A stretch of 12,319 nucleotides of DNA from RGIG426 sp045643425 (lineage in GTDB: Bacteria; Bacillota; Clostridia; Oscillospirales; Acutalibacteraceae): positions 1-12,319 of the forward strand of contig JAZUKW010000027.1 in the NCBI GenBank assembly GCA_045643425.1. The letters are read 5' to 3'. The position numbers and the translations under genes were made by a program. This document shows, piece after piece, positions 4,623 through 10,903 of this stretch. Under the pieces are notes generated by a model. The model made no database searches and was not told the origin of the DNA. It was given only the letters and a program-made list of their open reading frames with translations. Position 1 is the first letter of the stretch. Each line of letters opens with the position of its first letter.

Positions 4623-6017
4623 TTAGAACCTGAACGGATTCTGTCCGCCGGGCATACCGGGCATACCGCCCATCATCCCGCCGAGGCCGCCGAAGCCGCG
4701 GCGACCCTTCTTCCCTTTTTTGCCCTTGTTCGGGTTTTGGAAGCGTTTCATAATCTGCATCGTCTGCTCGTACTGCTTGAGAAGACGGTTGACGTCCTCC
4801 ACCTTCATGCCGCAGCCGGCGGCGATACGCCGTTTGCGGGAGGGGTTGATGAGCGACGGCTTGTGCCGTTCCGCGGGGGTCATCGACAGGATGATCGACT
4901 CCACGCGAACGATCTGTTTATCGTCAATGTCCAGGTCTTTCACTTGTTTCGAGAGACCGGGAACCATGCCGAGCATTTCTTTGAGGTTGCCCATTTTGCG
5001 GATCTGACGGAACTGATCGAGCATATCCTCGAGGTCGAAGGTTTCCTGCTGCAGCTTTTTCGCCAGCTCCTCCGCCTCTTTTTCGTCCGCCTGCGCCTCG
5101 ACCTTTTCGATGAGCGACATCACGTCGCCCATACCGAGGATACGGGAGGCCATACGGGACGGGTGGAACACCTCGAGATTGTCCATCTTTTCGCCGGTAC
5201 CGGCGAATTTAATGGGCTTGCCGGTCACGGCACGCACCGAAAGCGCGGCACCGCCGCGGGTATCGCCGTCCAGCTTCGTGAGGATAACGCCGGTAATGCC
5301 GAGCGTATCGTCAAAGCTCTTGGCGACGTTGACCGCGTCCTGACCGGTCATCGCGTCCACAACGAGCAGCTGCTCGTGCGGCTCGACGGTTTTCTTGATA
5401 TTTTGCAGCTCCTGCATCAGCTGTTCGTCGATATGCAAACGGCCGGCAGTATCCAAAATGACGTAGTCGTTACCGTGGTCGCGCGCGTGTTTCACCGCGG
5501 CGTCGGCAATTTTGACCGGGTTTTCGGTGCCCATCTCGAACACCGGAACACCCACCTGCTCGCCGACGACCTGCAGCTGCTTGATCGCGGCGGGGCGATA
5601 GACGTCGCACGCCACGAGAAGCGGGCGGTGACCCTGCCCTTTAAGCATTTTCGCGAGCTTCGCGCTGTGAGTGGTTTTACCGGAGCCCTGAAGACCGCAC
5701 ATCATGATGATGCAGGGCGGGTGGTTGGTCGTCGCCAGGCGCTCCGCCGTACCGCCCATCAGGGAGATCAGCTCCTCGTTGACGATCTTGATGACCATTT
5801 GGGCGGGAGTCAAGCTCTCCATCACGTCGGCGCCGACGGCGCGCGCGGTCACGTTGTTCGTAAAATCTTTTGCGACCTTATAGTTAACGTCCGCTTCGAG
5901 AAGCGCCAGGCGCACCTCGCGCATCGCCTCTTTCACGTCCGCTTCATTCAGTTTTCCTCGACCGCGCAGGCGTTTAAACGTGGCGGCGAGCTTGTCGGAA
6001 AGTCCTTCAAAAGCCAC
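4623..6017 (-). CDS. ffh: signal recognition particle GTPase Ffh (SRP54)
   Basis: SRP protein that binds 4.5S/6S RNA and signal sequences of nascent proteins and delivers ribosomes to FtsY at the membrane. The 464 residues carry the N (four-helix) domain at 1-95 and the G domain at about 96-297, with G1 GLQGSGKTT (108-116), G3 DTAGR (189-193) and G4 TKLDG (247-251). The methionine-rich M domain runs from about 300 to 440, with the SRP-RNA motif region SRKRRIAAGCG. The C-terminus is a Gly/Met/Pro-rich tail (GGMMGGMPGMPGGQNPF) common in the family. The start codon is GTG at 6017, with AAAGGAGA 5 bases upstream. It follows ylxM by 35 bases and is the second gene of the unit. Nothing essential appears missing. 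Confidence 0.98.
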   Translation of the reverse strand: MAFEGLSDKLAATFKRLRGRGKLNEADVKEAMREVRLALLEADVNYKVAKDFTNNVTARAVGADVMESLTPAQMVIKIVNEELISLMGGTAERLATTNHPPCIIMMCGLQGSGKTTHSAKLAKMLKGQGHRPLLVACDVYRPAAIKQLQVVGEQVGVPVFEMGTENPVKIADAAVKHARDHGNDYVILDTAGRLHIDEQLMQELQNIKKTVEPHEQLLVVDAMTGQDAVNVAKSFDDTLGITGVILTKLDGDTRGGAALSVRAVTGKPIKFAGTGEKMDNLEVFHPSRMASRILGMGDVMSLIEKVEAQADEKEAEELAKKLQQETFDLEDMLDQFRQIRKMGNLKEMLGMVPGLSKQVKDLDIDDKQIVRVESIILSMTPAERHKPSLINPSRKRRIAAGCGMKVEDVNRLLKQYEQTMQIMKRFQNPNKGKKGKKGRRGFGGLGGMMGGMPGMPGGQNPFRF

Positions 6018-6052
6018 GGGAAATCTCCTTTACATCAAAAAACGGGGTGGGA

Positions 6053-6418
6053 TCATTCCTCCGCCAGCGCCGAGGCGATCTCCTCGATACGGGCGGCGCG
6101 CTCCTCGATCTCGCGGGAGCGGGAAAGGTAGTTGTTTTGCTCGCGAATTTCTCTCGCGGCGGTCTCCACGATCTCCATTTGCGCCCGCAACTCGCGGAAA
6201 CGGCGCGCCAAGCCGAGGCGCTCCTCCATCTCCACAAGCTGGAACTCGGCGCGTTTGATCGAATCACGCACACCCTGGCGGGTGATGCCCGCGTTCTCCG
6301 CGATCTCGGACAGCGAGAGGTCGTCGTTGTAATAGAGCTCCATCACGTCACGCTGTTTGTCCGTAAGCATTTCGCCGTAAAAGTCGCACAGAAACGCCAT
6401 TTCCATATTTTTAGCCAT
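6053..6418 (-). CDS. ylxM: YlxM/p13-family putative DNA-binding protein
   Basis: Helical protein of 121 residues with a sigma-like helix-turn-helix. The signature is FYGEMLTDKQRDVMELYYNDDLSLSEIAE (near 13-41), followed by GITRQGVRDSIKRAE (44-58) as the recognition helix. From about 60 to the end it is charged and heptad-like (EERLGLARRFRELRAQMEIVE), probably a coiled coil. The YlxM family is almost always encoded just upstream of ffh. In streptococci it has been linked to SRP function, though its exact role is uncertain. The ATG at 6418 has no clear ribosome site (only GTGGTG about 8 bases before), which is weaker than every neighbour; an in-frame ATG follows at codon 5. A strong promoter and a structured leader precede it. 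Confidence 0.93.
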   Translation of the reverse strand: MAKNMEMAFLCDFYGEMLTDKQRDVMELYYNDDLSLSEIAENAGITRQGVRDSIKRAEFQLVEMEERLGLARRFRELRAQMEIVETAAREIREQNNYLSRSREIEERAARIEEIASALAEE

Positions 6419-6447
6419 ATATAAGCACCACGCTTCAAATATTTTAC

Positions 6448-6473
6448 GCCTTCGTAAAGGCTGACAACTTTAC
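6448..6473 (-). other. two mutually exclusive small hairpins in the ylxM leader
   Basis: GTAAAG (6454-6459) can pair with CTTTAC (6468-6473). Alternatively GCCTT (6448-6452) can pair with AAGGC (6457-6461). The two share bases 6457-6459, so only one can form at a time. Both lie in the predicted 5' leader between the ylxM promoter and its start codon. No known riboswitch is recognised, and the stems are short. Confidence 0.3.
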
Positions 6474-6482
6474 ACACCATAT

Positions 6483-6510
6483 ATTATACTCAAAAAAAAC
6501 TATTTGTCAA
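6483..6510 (-). promoter_or_regulatory. strong sigma-A promoter of ylxM-ffh-rpsP-khpA
   Basis: Consensus TTGACA (6510-6505), a 16-base spacer containing a T run, and consensus TATAAT (6488-6483) on the minus strand. The predicted transcript start is near 6476, giving a leader of about 60 bases. It is the best-matching promoter in the window, as expected for an SRP/ribosomal protein unit. Confidence 0.85.
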
Positions 6511-6560
6511 GTAAATTTTCCCACATTCTCTAAAAAGGGGGTAATTTTTTGGTTCTCTCC

Positions 6561-6589
6561 TTGCATTTCCGAAAAAAACCGCATATAAT
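6561..6589 (+). promoter_or_regulatory. sigma-A promoter of glgP
   Basis: TTGCAT (6561-6566), a 17-base spacer and TATAAT (6584-6589) lie just before the ribosome site GGAAAGGAG and the ATG at 6620. It is divergent from the ylxM promoter, with about 50 bases between the two -35 boxes. Confidence 0.8.
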
Positions 6590-6619
6590 AAAGGGGAAAC
6601 ATCGGAAAGGAGCCACGCT

Positions 6620-9016
6620 ATGACGGGACTCAAAGAACAATGGGAGCAAAAGCTCCTGCATCAGTTTTCCGTTTCCCCCGAGGAAGCGCCGGATCGGTAT
6701 TTCTACGAAGCGCTGACGCAAATCCTGCGTGATCGGATGCGCGTCAACCGCGTAGCGTATATCGACCGCGCGCACGTCCAAAACGCCAAGCAGGTGTATT
6801 ATCTGTGCATGGAGTTTTTGATGGGGCGCTCGCTGGAAAACGCGCTGGAAAACTTAGGGCTGAAAGAAGAGGCGGAGGAGGCGTGCCGCGCGTTCGGCAC
6901 GAAGCTGTCCGCTTTATATGCGTTAGAGCCGGACGCCGGCCTCGGCAACGGCGGTCTCGGTCGGCTCGCCGCCTGCTTTTTAGACGGCCTCGCCAACGCC
7001 CGCATTCCGGCGGTGGGGTATTCGCTTTTATACGAATACGGCATTTTTCGTCAAAAATTAGTGGACGGCTGGCAGACCGAAATGCCGGATTTCTGGCTGC
7101 CCGGCGGCGGCGGCTGGCTGATCCCCCGACCGGAGCTGACGAAAGAGGTGCTGTTCGGTGGCAACGTCGTGGAATCGTGGGAAAACGGCTATCACCGCGT
7201 CTCCCACGAAAACGCCACCCGCGTGCTGGCGCACGCCTACGATATGATGGTACCGTCCAAGGGCGGGCATTGTGTCTCGACCCTGCGGCTGTGGAAAGCG
7301 CAGGCGCCCGGCGGCATCGACATGGCGCTGTTTAATCAGGGCGAATACTTCCGCGCGATGGAGCAAAGCGCTATGGCGCAAGCCACCACCCAGGTGCTGT
7401 ACCCCGCCGACAACCACCGCGAGGGCAAGTCGCTGCGGCTCACGCAGCAGTATTTCCTCGTGTCCGCCTCGGTGCAGGATATGGTGGAGCGTCATTTGAA
7501 GCAATATCCCTCGATGGACAGCTTCCCCGACCGCGCGGCGGTGCATCTCAACGACACCCACCCGACCCTCGCCATCCCGGAGCTGATGCGTATTCTTTTG
7601 GACGAATGCGGCTACGGCTGGGAGGACGCGTGGAGCATCGTCTGCCGCTCGGTGGGCTACACCAACCACACCGTCATGGCGGAGGCGCTGGAATGCTGGC
7701 CGGAGGACTTGTTCGCCGAACGCCTGCCCCGCATTTATCAAATCGTCAAAGAGATCGACGCCCGCTACAAGGCGGAGGTGCGCGAAAAATCGGGCGGCAA
7801 CGAAGACGCCGTCAACGCCACCGCGATTTTGCAATTCGGGCTCGTGAAAATGGCCAACCTGTGCGTAGCGGCGGCTCACTCGGTCAACGGCGTGTCCACC
7901 CTCCACAGCGAGATCATCAAAACCGACGTGTTCCCTGCGGCGGCCGCCCTTTTTCCGGAAAAATTCACAAGCGTCACCAACGGCATCGCCCATCGGCGCT
8001 GGCTGTGCCAAGCCAACCCGCGGCTGACCGCGTTTTTAAAAGAACGGATCGGCGACGGCTTTGTTGCCGACGCCGGCGAGTTAGAAAAGCTGGCGGCGTT
8101 CGCCGACGATCCGGAAACGCTCGCGGCGTTCGCCGACGTCAAGCGACAAAACAAAAAAGCGTATGCCGAAGACCTGCTTAAAAAGAGCGGCCAACGCCTC
8201 AACGCGGACGCGCTGTTCGACGTGCAGGTAAAGCGGCTTCACGAGTATAAGCGCCAGCACTTAAACGCCCTGCATATCGTGGATCGGTATTTGGATCTGA
8301 AAGAAAATCCCAACGCCGACGTCGCTCCCCGCGTCTACTTCTTCGGGGCAAAAGCCGCTCCGGGGTACTTTTTGGCTAAGGAGATCATTCGCTTCATCTG
8401 CAAGCTCGGGCAAGAGATCGAAGCCGATCCCGCGGTGCGCGATCGGCTGCAGGTGGTGTTTGTGGAAAACTACTGCGTCACCGCCGCCCAAAACCTCATC
8501 CCCTGCGCCGACGTAAGCGAGCAGATCTCGCTCGCCGGCACGGAGGCGAGCGGCACCGGCAACATGAAGCTGATGATGAACGGCGCCGTCACCCTCGGCA
8601 CGCTGGACGGCGCGAACATCGAGATCGTGGACGCCGTCGGACGGGAAAACGCGTTTTTGTTCGGCATGACCGCTCCGGAGGTCGCGGAGCTCAAGCGCGC
8701 CGGCTATTATCCCCGCTTCTATTACGAAAACAACCCCCGCATCCACCGTGCGCTCGACTTTTTATCGACCGGCTTCGGCGGGCAAAGCTATCGGGAGATC
8801 GTGGATTCGCTCTTAAACGCCGATCCCTATATGGTTCTCGCGGATTTCGAGGATTACCGGCGAGCGCAGGCACTTTCCGCCGAGGTCTACGCCGACAAAG
8901 ACCGCTTTGCGAAAATGGCGCTGCTCAACACCGCCAAAAGCGGCTTCTTCTCCTCCGACCGCGCCATTCGCGACTATTCCGACCGCATCTGGCATTGTAA
9001 ACGCGTAGAGGATTGA
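6620..9016 (+). CDS. glgP: glycogen/starch phosphorylase
   Basis: Cytosolic PLP enzyme of 798 residues that removes glucose units from alpha-1,4-glucans as glucose-1-phosphate. The family blocks are complete: YYLCMEFLMGRSLENAL (about 59-75), LGNGGLGRLAACFLDGLA (near 112-129), HLNDTHPTLAIPELMR (309-324), and YTNHTVMAEALE around His350 (equivalent, I believe, to active-site His377 of the muscle enzyme). VTNGIAHRRWL, VKRLHEYKRQHLNAL (phosphate-site Lys/Arg) and EASGTGNMKLMMNGA follow, with PLP lysine K650, then TLDGANIEI. Length is that of compact bacterial GlgP/MalP. It lacks the longer regulatory N-terminus of eukaryotic enzymes. The ATG follows GGAAAGGAG and a sigma-A promoter. It stands alone, without glgB, glgC, glgA or glgX beside it, and ends at a terminator shared with cimA. 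The choice between glycogen and maltodextrin as main substrate cannot be made from sequence. Confidence 0.97.
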   Translation: MTGLKEQWEQKLLHQFSVSPEEAPDRYFYEALTQILRDRMRVNRVAYIDRAHVQNAKQVYYLCMEFLMGRSLENALENLGLKEEAEEACRAFGTKLSALYALEPDAGLGNGGLGRLAACFLDGLANARIPAVGYSLLYEYGIFRQKLVDGWQTEMPDFWLPGGGGWLIPRPELTKEVLFGGNVVESWENGYHRVSHENATRVLAHAYDMMVPSKGGHCVSTLRLWKAQAPGGIDMALFNQGEYFRAMEQSAMAQATTQVLYPADNHREGKSLRLTQQYFLVSASVQDMVERHLKQYPSMDSFPDRAAVHLNDTHPTLAIPELMRILLDECGYGWEDAWSIVCRSVGYTNHTVMAEALECWPEDLFAERLPRIYQIVKEIDARYKAEVREKSGGNEDAVNATAILQFGLVKMANLCVAAAHSVNGVSTLHSEIIKTDVFPAAAALFPEKFTSVTNGIAHRRWLCQANPRLTAFLKERIGDGFVADAGELEKLAAFADDPETLAAFADVKRQNKKAYAEDLLKKSGQRLNADALFDVQVKRLHEYKRQHLNALHIVDRYLDLKENPNADVAPRVYFFGAKAAPGYFLAKEIIRFICKLGQEIEADPAVRDRLQVVFVENYCVTAAQNLIPCADVSEQISLAGTEASGTGNMKLMMNGAVTLGTLDGANIEIVDAVGRENAFLFGMTAPEVAELKRAGYYPRFYYENNPRIHRALDFLSTGFGGQSYREIVDSLLNADPYMVLADFEDYRRAQALSAEVYADKDRFAKMALLNTAKSGFFSSDRAIRDYSDRIWHCKRVED

Positions 9017-9023
9017 CAAAAAC

Positions 9024-9058
9024 AAAAACACCGCAGACGCTCGTCTGCGGTGTTTTTT
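9024..9058. terminator. bidirectional terminator between glgP and cimA
   Basis: Arms ACACCGCAGACG and CGTCTGCGGTGT around a 2-base turn, flanked by an A run on the left and TTTTTT on the right. The stem can extend through the A/T flanks to 16 bp. It lies 8 bases after the glgP stop and 10 bases before the cimA stop codon region on the other strand, so it serves both convergent genes. Confidence 0.9.
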
Positions 9059-9067
9059 CGTATACGT

Positions 9068-10639
9068 TTATTTATCGTTGCGCGAAAGCGCGTATTCGAA
9101 CGCGTCCACCAGCGCCATAAACGACGCCTCGACCACGTCGGTGGACACGCCGACGGTGACAAAGACGTTTTTCGCGCCGTCGGTCGTCTCCATAAGCACG
9201 CGGGTGGTCGCGTCGGTGGCTTTGTTCGTCTCGATCACGCGCACCTTGTAGTCGCTCATACGCAGCTCGCCGATCTCGGGGTAAAACGCGGTGAGCGCCT
9301 CGCGCATCGCGGTATCCAGCGCGTGCAGCGGGCCGATACCCATAGCGCCCGCGGTCTGCGTTTTGCCGTCCACCTCGATTTTGATGACCGCGGTGGACTG
9401 CCGCTCGCCGTCAGGGGCGGGGAAATCCTCGCTCAGCTTATACATAATGACGTTAAAGTGCGGCTTCCACTTGCCGAGATACCGCTTGACAAGCAGCTCA
9501 AAGCTCGCATCCGCGCCCTCGTATTGGTAGCCCGCATACTCGCGCTGCTTCACCTCTTCGACGATTGCGGCGGTCTCGGGCGACTGCTTCGTCAGCTCCG
9601 GCGCGTATTTGTGCAGCCGCGGCAGCACCGTACCGCGCCCCGCCACCTCGCTTAAAAGGAAGCGGCGCTCGTTGCCGACCAGCGACGGCTCGATATGCTC
9701 GAACGACGACGGCATTTTCATCACCGCGTCCACGTGCATCCCGCCCTTGTGGGCGAACGCGCATTTGCCGACGTACGGCATACTGCGCTGCATCCGGATG
9801 TTGGAGATCTCGGCGATCTCGCCCGCGACGCGTTTCATATCGCCGAGCTTCACGCCGCAGTCACAGTCGTATTTAAACGTAAGGTTGCCGATGACGGTCG
9901 TGAGCGCCGCGTTGCCGCACCGCTCGCCGAGCCCCAAAAACGTGCCCTGCACGTGGGTCACGCCCGCATCCACCGCCGACAGCGTGGCCGCCACGGCGCA
10001 GCCGCTGTCGTTGTGACAATGGATACCGAACGTCGCCTCGGGGAACGCGGCCTTTGCCACCGCGACCGCGGCTTTCAGCTCGTCCGGCAGCGTGCCGCCG
10101 TTCGTATCGCAAAGGCAGAGCACGTCCGCGCCGGCCTCGTTCGCCGCCGCGAGCGCCGAAAGCGCGTAGTCCGCGTCGGAACGAAATCCGTCGAAAAAGT
10201 GTTCCGCATCAAAGATGACCTCTTTGCCGGCGGCCTTGAGATACGCCACCGTGTCGCGGATCATCCGTAAATTTTCCGCACAGTCGATCTGCAAAATCTC
10301 AGTCACGTGAGCGGCGGACGCTTTGCCCACCACCGCCACCGTCGGCGTTTCCGCCGCGAGCAGGCTTTGGAGATTTTTGTCTTTTTCCACCGGGGTGAAC
10401 GGATGCACCGTCGCGCCGAACGCACACAATTTGGCGTGCTTCGGCGGGTTTTCCTTCAGCATCTCGAAAAAGTGCAGATCCTTCGGGTTGGAGGCGGGGT
10501 TGCCCGCTTCGATATACGTCACGCCGAAGCTGTCCAGCGCGCGGACAATATGCAATTTATCCTGTAACGAATAGGAAATCGATTCCGCCTGCGAACCGTC
10601 GCGCAGCGTGGTGTCGAAAATCGCGATGGGTTGTTTCAA
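9068..10639 (-). CDS. cimA: citramalate synthase (LeuA-like family)
   Basis: Enzyme of 523 residues that condenses pyruvate with acetyl-CoA to (R)-citramalate, the first step of the threonine-independent route to 2-oxobutyrate and isoleucine. The TIM-barrel block IFDTTLRDGSQAESISYS (7-24) has the metal Asp and the CimA-type 'SQ' where LeuA usually has 'EQ'. DAEHFFDGFR (144-153), CLCDTNGG (175-182) and FGIHCHNDSG (204-213, metal-binding HxH) follow. FLGLGERCGNAAL (234-246) and HKGGMHVDAV (297-306) complete the catalytic part. The C-terminal part (about 390-520) is the LeuA-type dimer domain that binds the feedback inhibitor (SDYKVRVIETNKATDATTRV). The start is TTG at 10639, 6 bases after AAAGGGGGAG. 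An ATG 10 codons upstream lies inside the promoter -10 box and cannot be in the transcript. 2-isopropylmalate synthase is less likely given length and motif wording. Confidence 0.93.
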   Translation of the reverse strand: MKQPIAIFDTTLRDGSQAESISYSLQDKLHIVRALDSFGVTYIEAGNPASNPKDLHFFEMLKENPPKHAKLCAFGATVHPFTPVEKDKNLQSLLAAETPTVAVVGKASAAHVTEILQIDCAENLRMIRDTVAYLKAAGKEVIFDAEHFFDGFRSDADYALSALAAANEAGADVLCLCDTNGGTLPDELKAAVAVAKAAFPEATFGIHCHNDSGCAVAATLSAVDAGVTHVQGTFLGLGERCGNAALTTVIGNLTFKYDCDCGVKLGDMKRVAGEIAEISNIRMQRSMPYVGKCAFAHKGGMHVDAVMKMPSSFEHIEPSLVGNERRFLLSEVAGRGTVLPRLHKYAPELTKQSPETAAIVEEVKQREYAGYQYEGADASFELLVKRYLGKWKPHFNVIMYKLSEDFPAPDGERQSTAVIKIEVDGKTQTAGAMGIGPLHALDTAMREALTAFYPEIGELRMSDYKVRVIETNKATDATTRVLMETTDGAKNVFVTVGVSTDVVEASFMALVDAFEYALSRNDK

Positions 10640-10645
10640 CGTGGG

Positions 10646-10655
10646 CTCCCCCTTT
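10646..10655 (-). promoter_or_regulatory. ribosome binding site fixing a TTG start for cimA
   Basis: AAAGGGGGAG on the minus strand, then 6 bases and TTG at 10639. The only other nearby start, ATG 10669-10667, is upstream of this site and inside the -10 hexamer. Confidence 0.75.
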
Positions 10656-10667
10656 CTTTGAATCTTC

Positions 10668-10695
10668 ATTATAACACAGTTTTTAAAAAAATCAA
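10668..10695 (-). promoter_or_regulatory. sigma-A promoter of cimA, overlapping an upstream hairpin
   Basis: TTGATT (10695-10690), a 16-base spacer and consensus TATAAT (10673-10668) on the minus strand. The -35 box is in the distal arm of the 10688-10710 inverted repeat. No T-box-like or other long leader is present: the predicted start is only about 20 bases from the initiation codon. Confidence 0.75.
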
Positions 10696-10710
10696 AGGTT
10701 TTTTGATTTT
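10685..10710 (-). terminator. AT-rich terminator-like hairpin between the antiporter gene and cimA
   Basis: A perfect 9-bp inverted repeat, AAAATCAAA (10688-10696) and TTTGATTTT (10702-10710), has a 5-base loop and is followed on the minus strand by more T (to 10685). It is weak because it is AT-rich, and about 195 bases past the antiporter stop codon, but no better terminator lies between the two genes. Confidence 0.5.
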
Positions 10711-10730
10711 GAAAAAACGTGTGGCGTGTC

Positions 10731-10782
10731 CGTAGGGGCGATTGCCAAAAAATAAAGGGGTCATTCGTGAATGACCCCTACG
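10731..10782. repeat. small palindromic intergenic repeat, copy A
   Basis: Bounded by CGTAGGGG (10731-10738) and CCCCTACG (10775-10782) as inverted ends. It contains a perfect 10-bp stem GGGGTCATTC (10757-10766) and GAATGACCCC (10769-10778). It is followed by AAATCA, as is copy B: the 16-base string GACCCCTACGAAATCA occurs at 10773-10788 and 10868-10883. It looks like a short non-coding repeat of REP or miniature-element type. Confidence 0.7.
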
Positions 10783-10802
10783 AAATCATTTGAGTTTTGT
10801 GT

Positions 10803-10877
10803 GTAGGGGCTGGCGTCCTCGACAGCCCCACGGTCGGTGCATATTCCTTGGGGTCGTCGGGGACGCCGACCCCTACG
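10803..10877. repeat. small palindromic intergenic repeat, copy B (two opposed hairpins)
   Basis: Bounded by GTAGGGG (10803-10809) and CCCCTACG (10870-10877). It holds two hairpins in opposite orientation: GGGGCTG (10806-10812) with CAGCCCC (10823-10829), and GGGGTCG (10850-10856) with CGACCCC (10867-10873). Each has a 10-base loop. Read on opposite strands the loops are GCGTCCTCGA and GCGTCCCCGA, one base apart. The arms differ by two bases that change together on both sides. There is no open reading frame of note. The remaining part of the 263-base gap holds the cimA promoter and the terminator-like hairpin. Confidence 0.7.
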
Positions 10878-10903
10878 AAATCACCCAAAGCGAGTGCAAA
10901 TTT

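Noticed and set aside
4617..6131. A 504-codon open frame on the plus strand opposite ffh
   Set aside because: It is a mirror of the GC-rich ffh codons, rich in His/Arg/Leu, with no ribosome site or family motif. Ffh on the other strand is certain.
2981..6480. Recurring TTTACG/CGTAAA strings in several gaps as a shared regulatory motif
   Set aside because: They arise largely from AT-rich gaps and from TAAAGG ribosome sites, with no constant spacing or flanks.
7058..8011. A 317-codon open frame on the minus strand inside glgP
   Set aside because: Shadow frame of glgP with shadow-like composition; the phosphorylase motifs on the plus strand are unambiguous.
10757..10873. Repeat cluster as a CRISPR array
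   Set aside because: Units are palindromic, unequal in length, in mixed orientation and without regular spacers. No cas gene is present.
10640..10903. T-box or branched-chain amino-acid leader for cimA
   Set aside because: The promoter lies about 20 bases before the start codon, so there is no room for a long leader, and no T-box sequence was seen.
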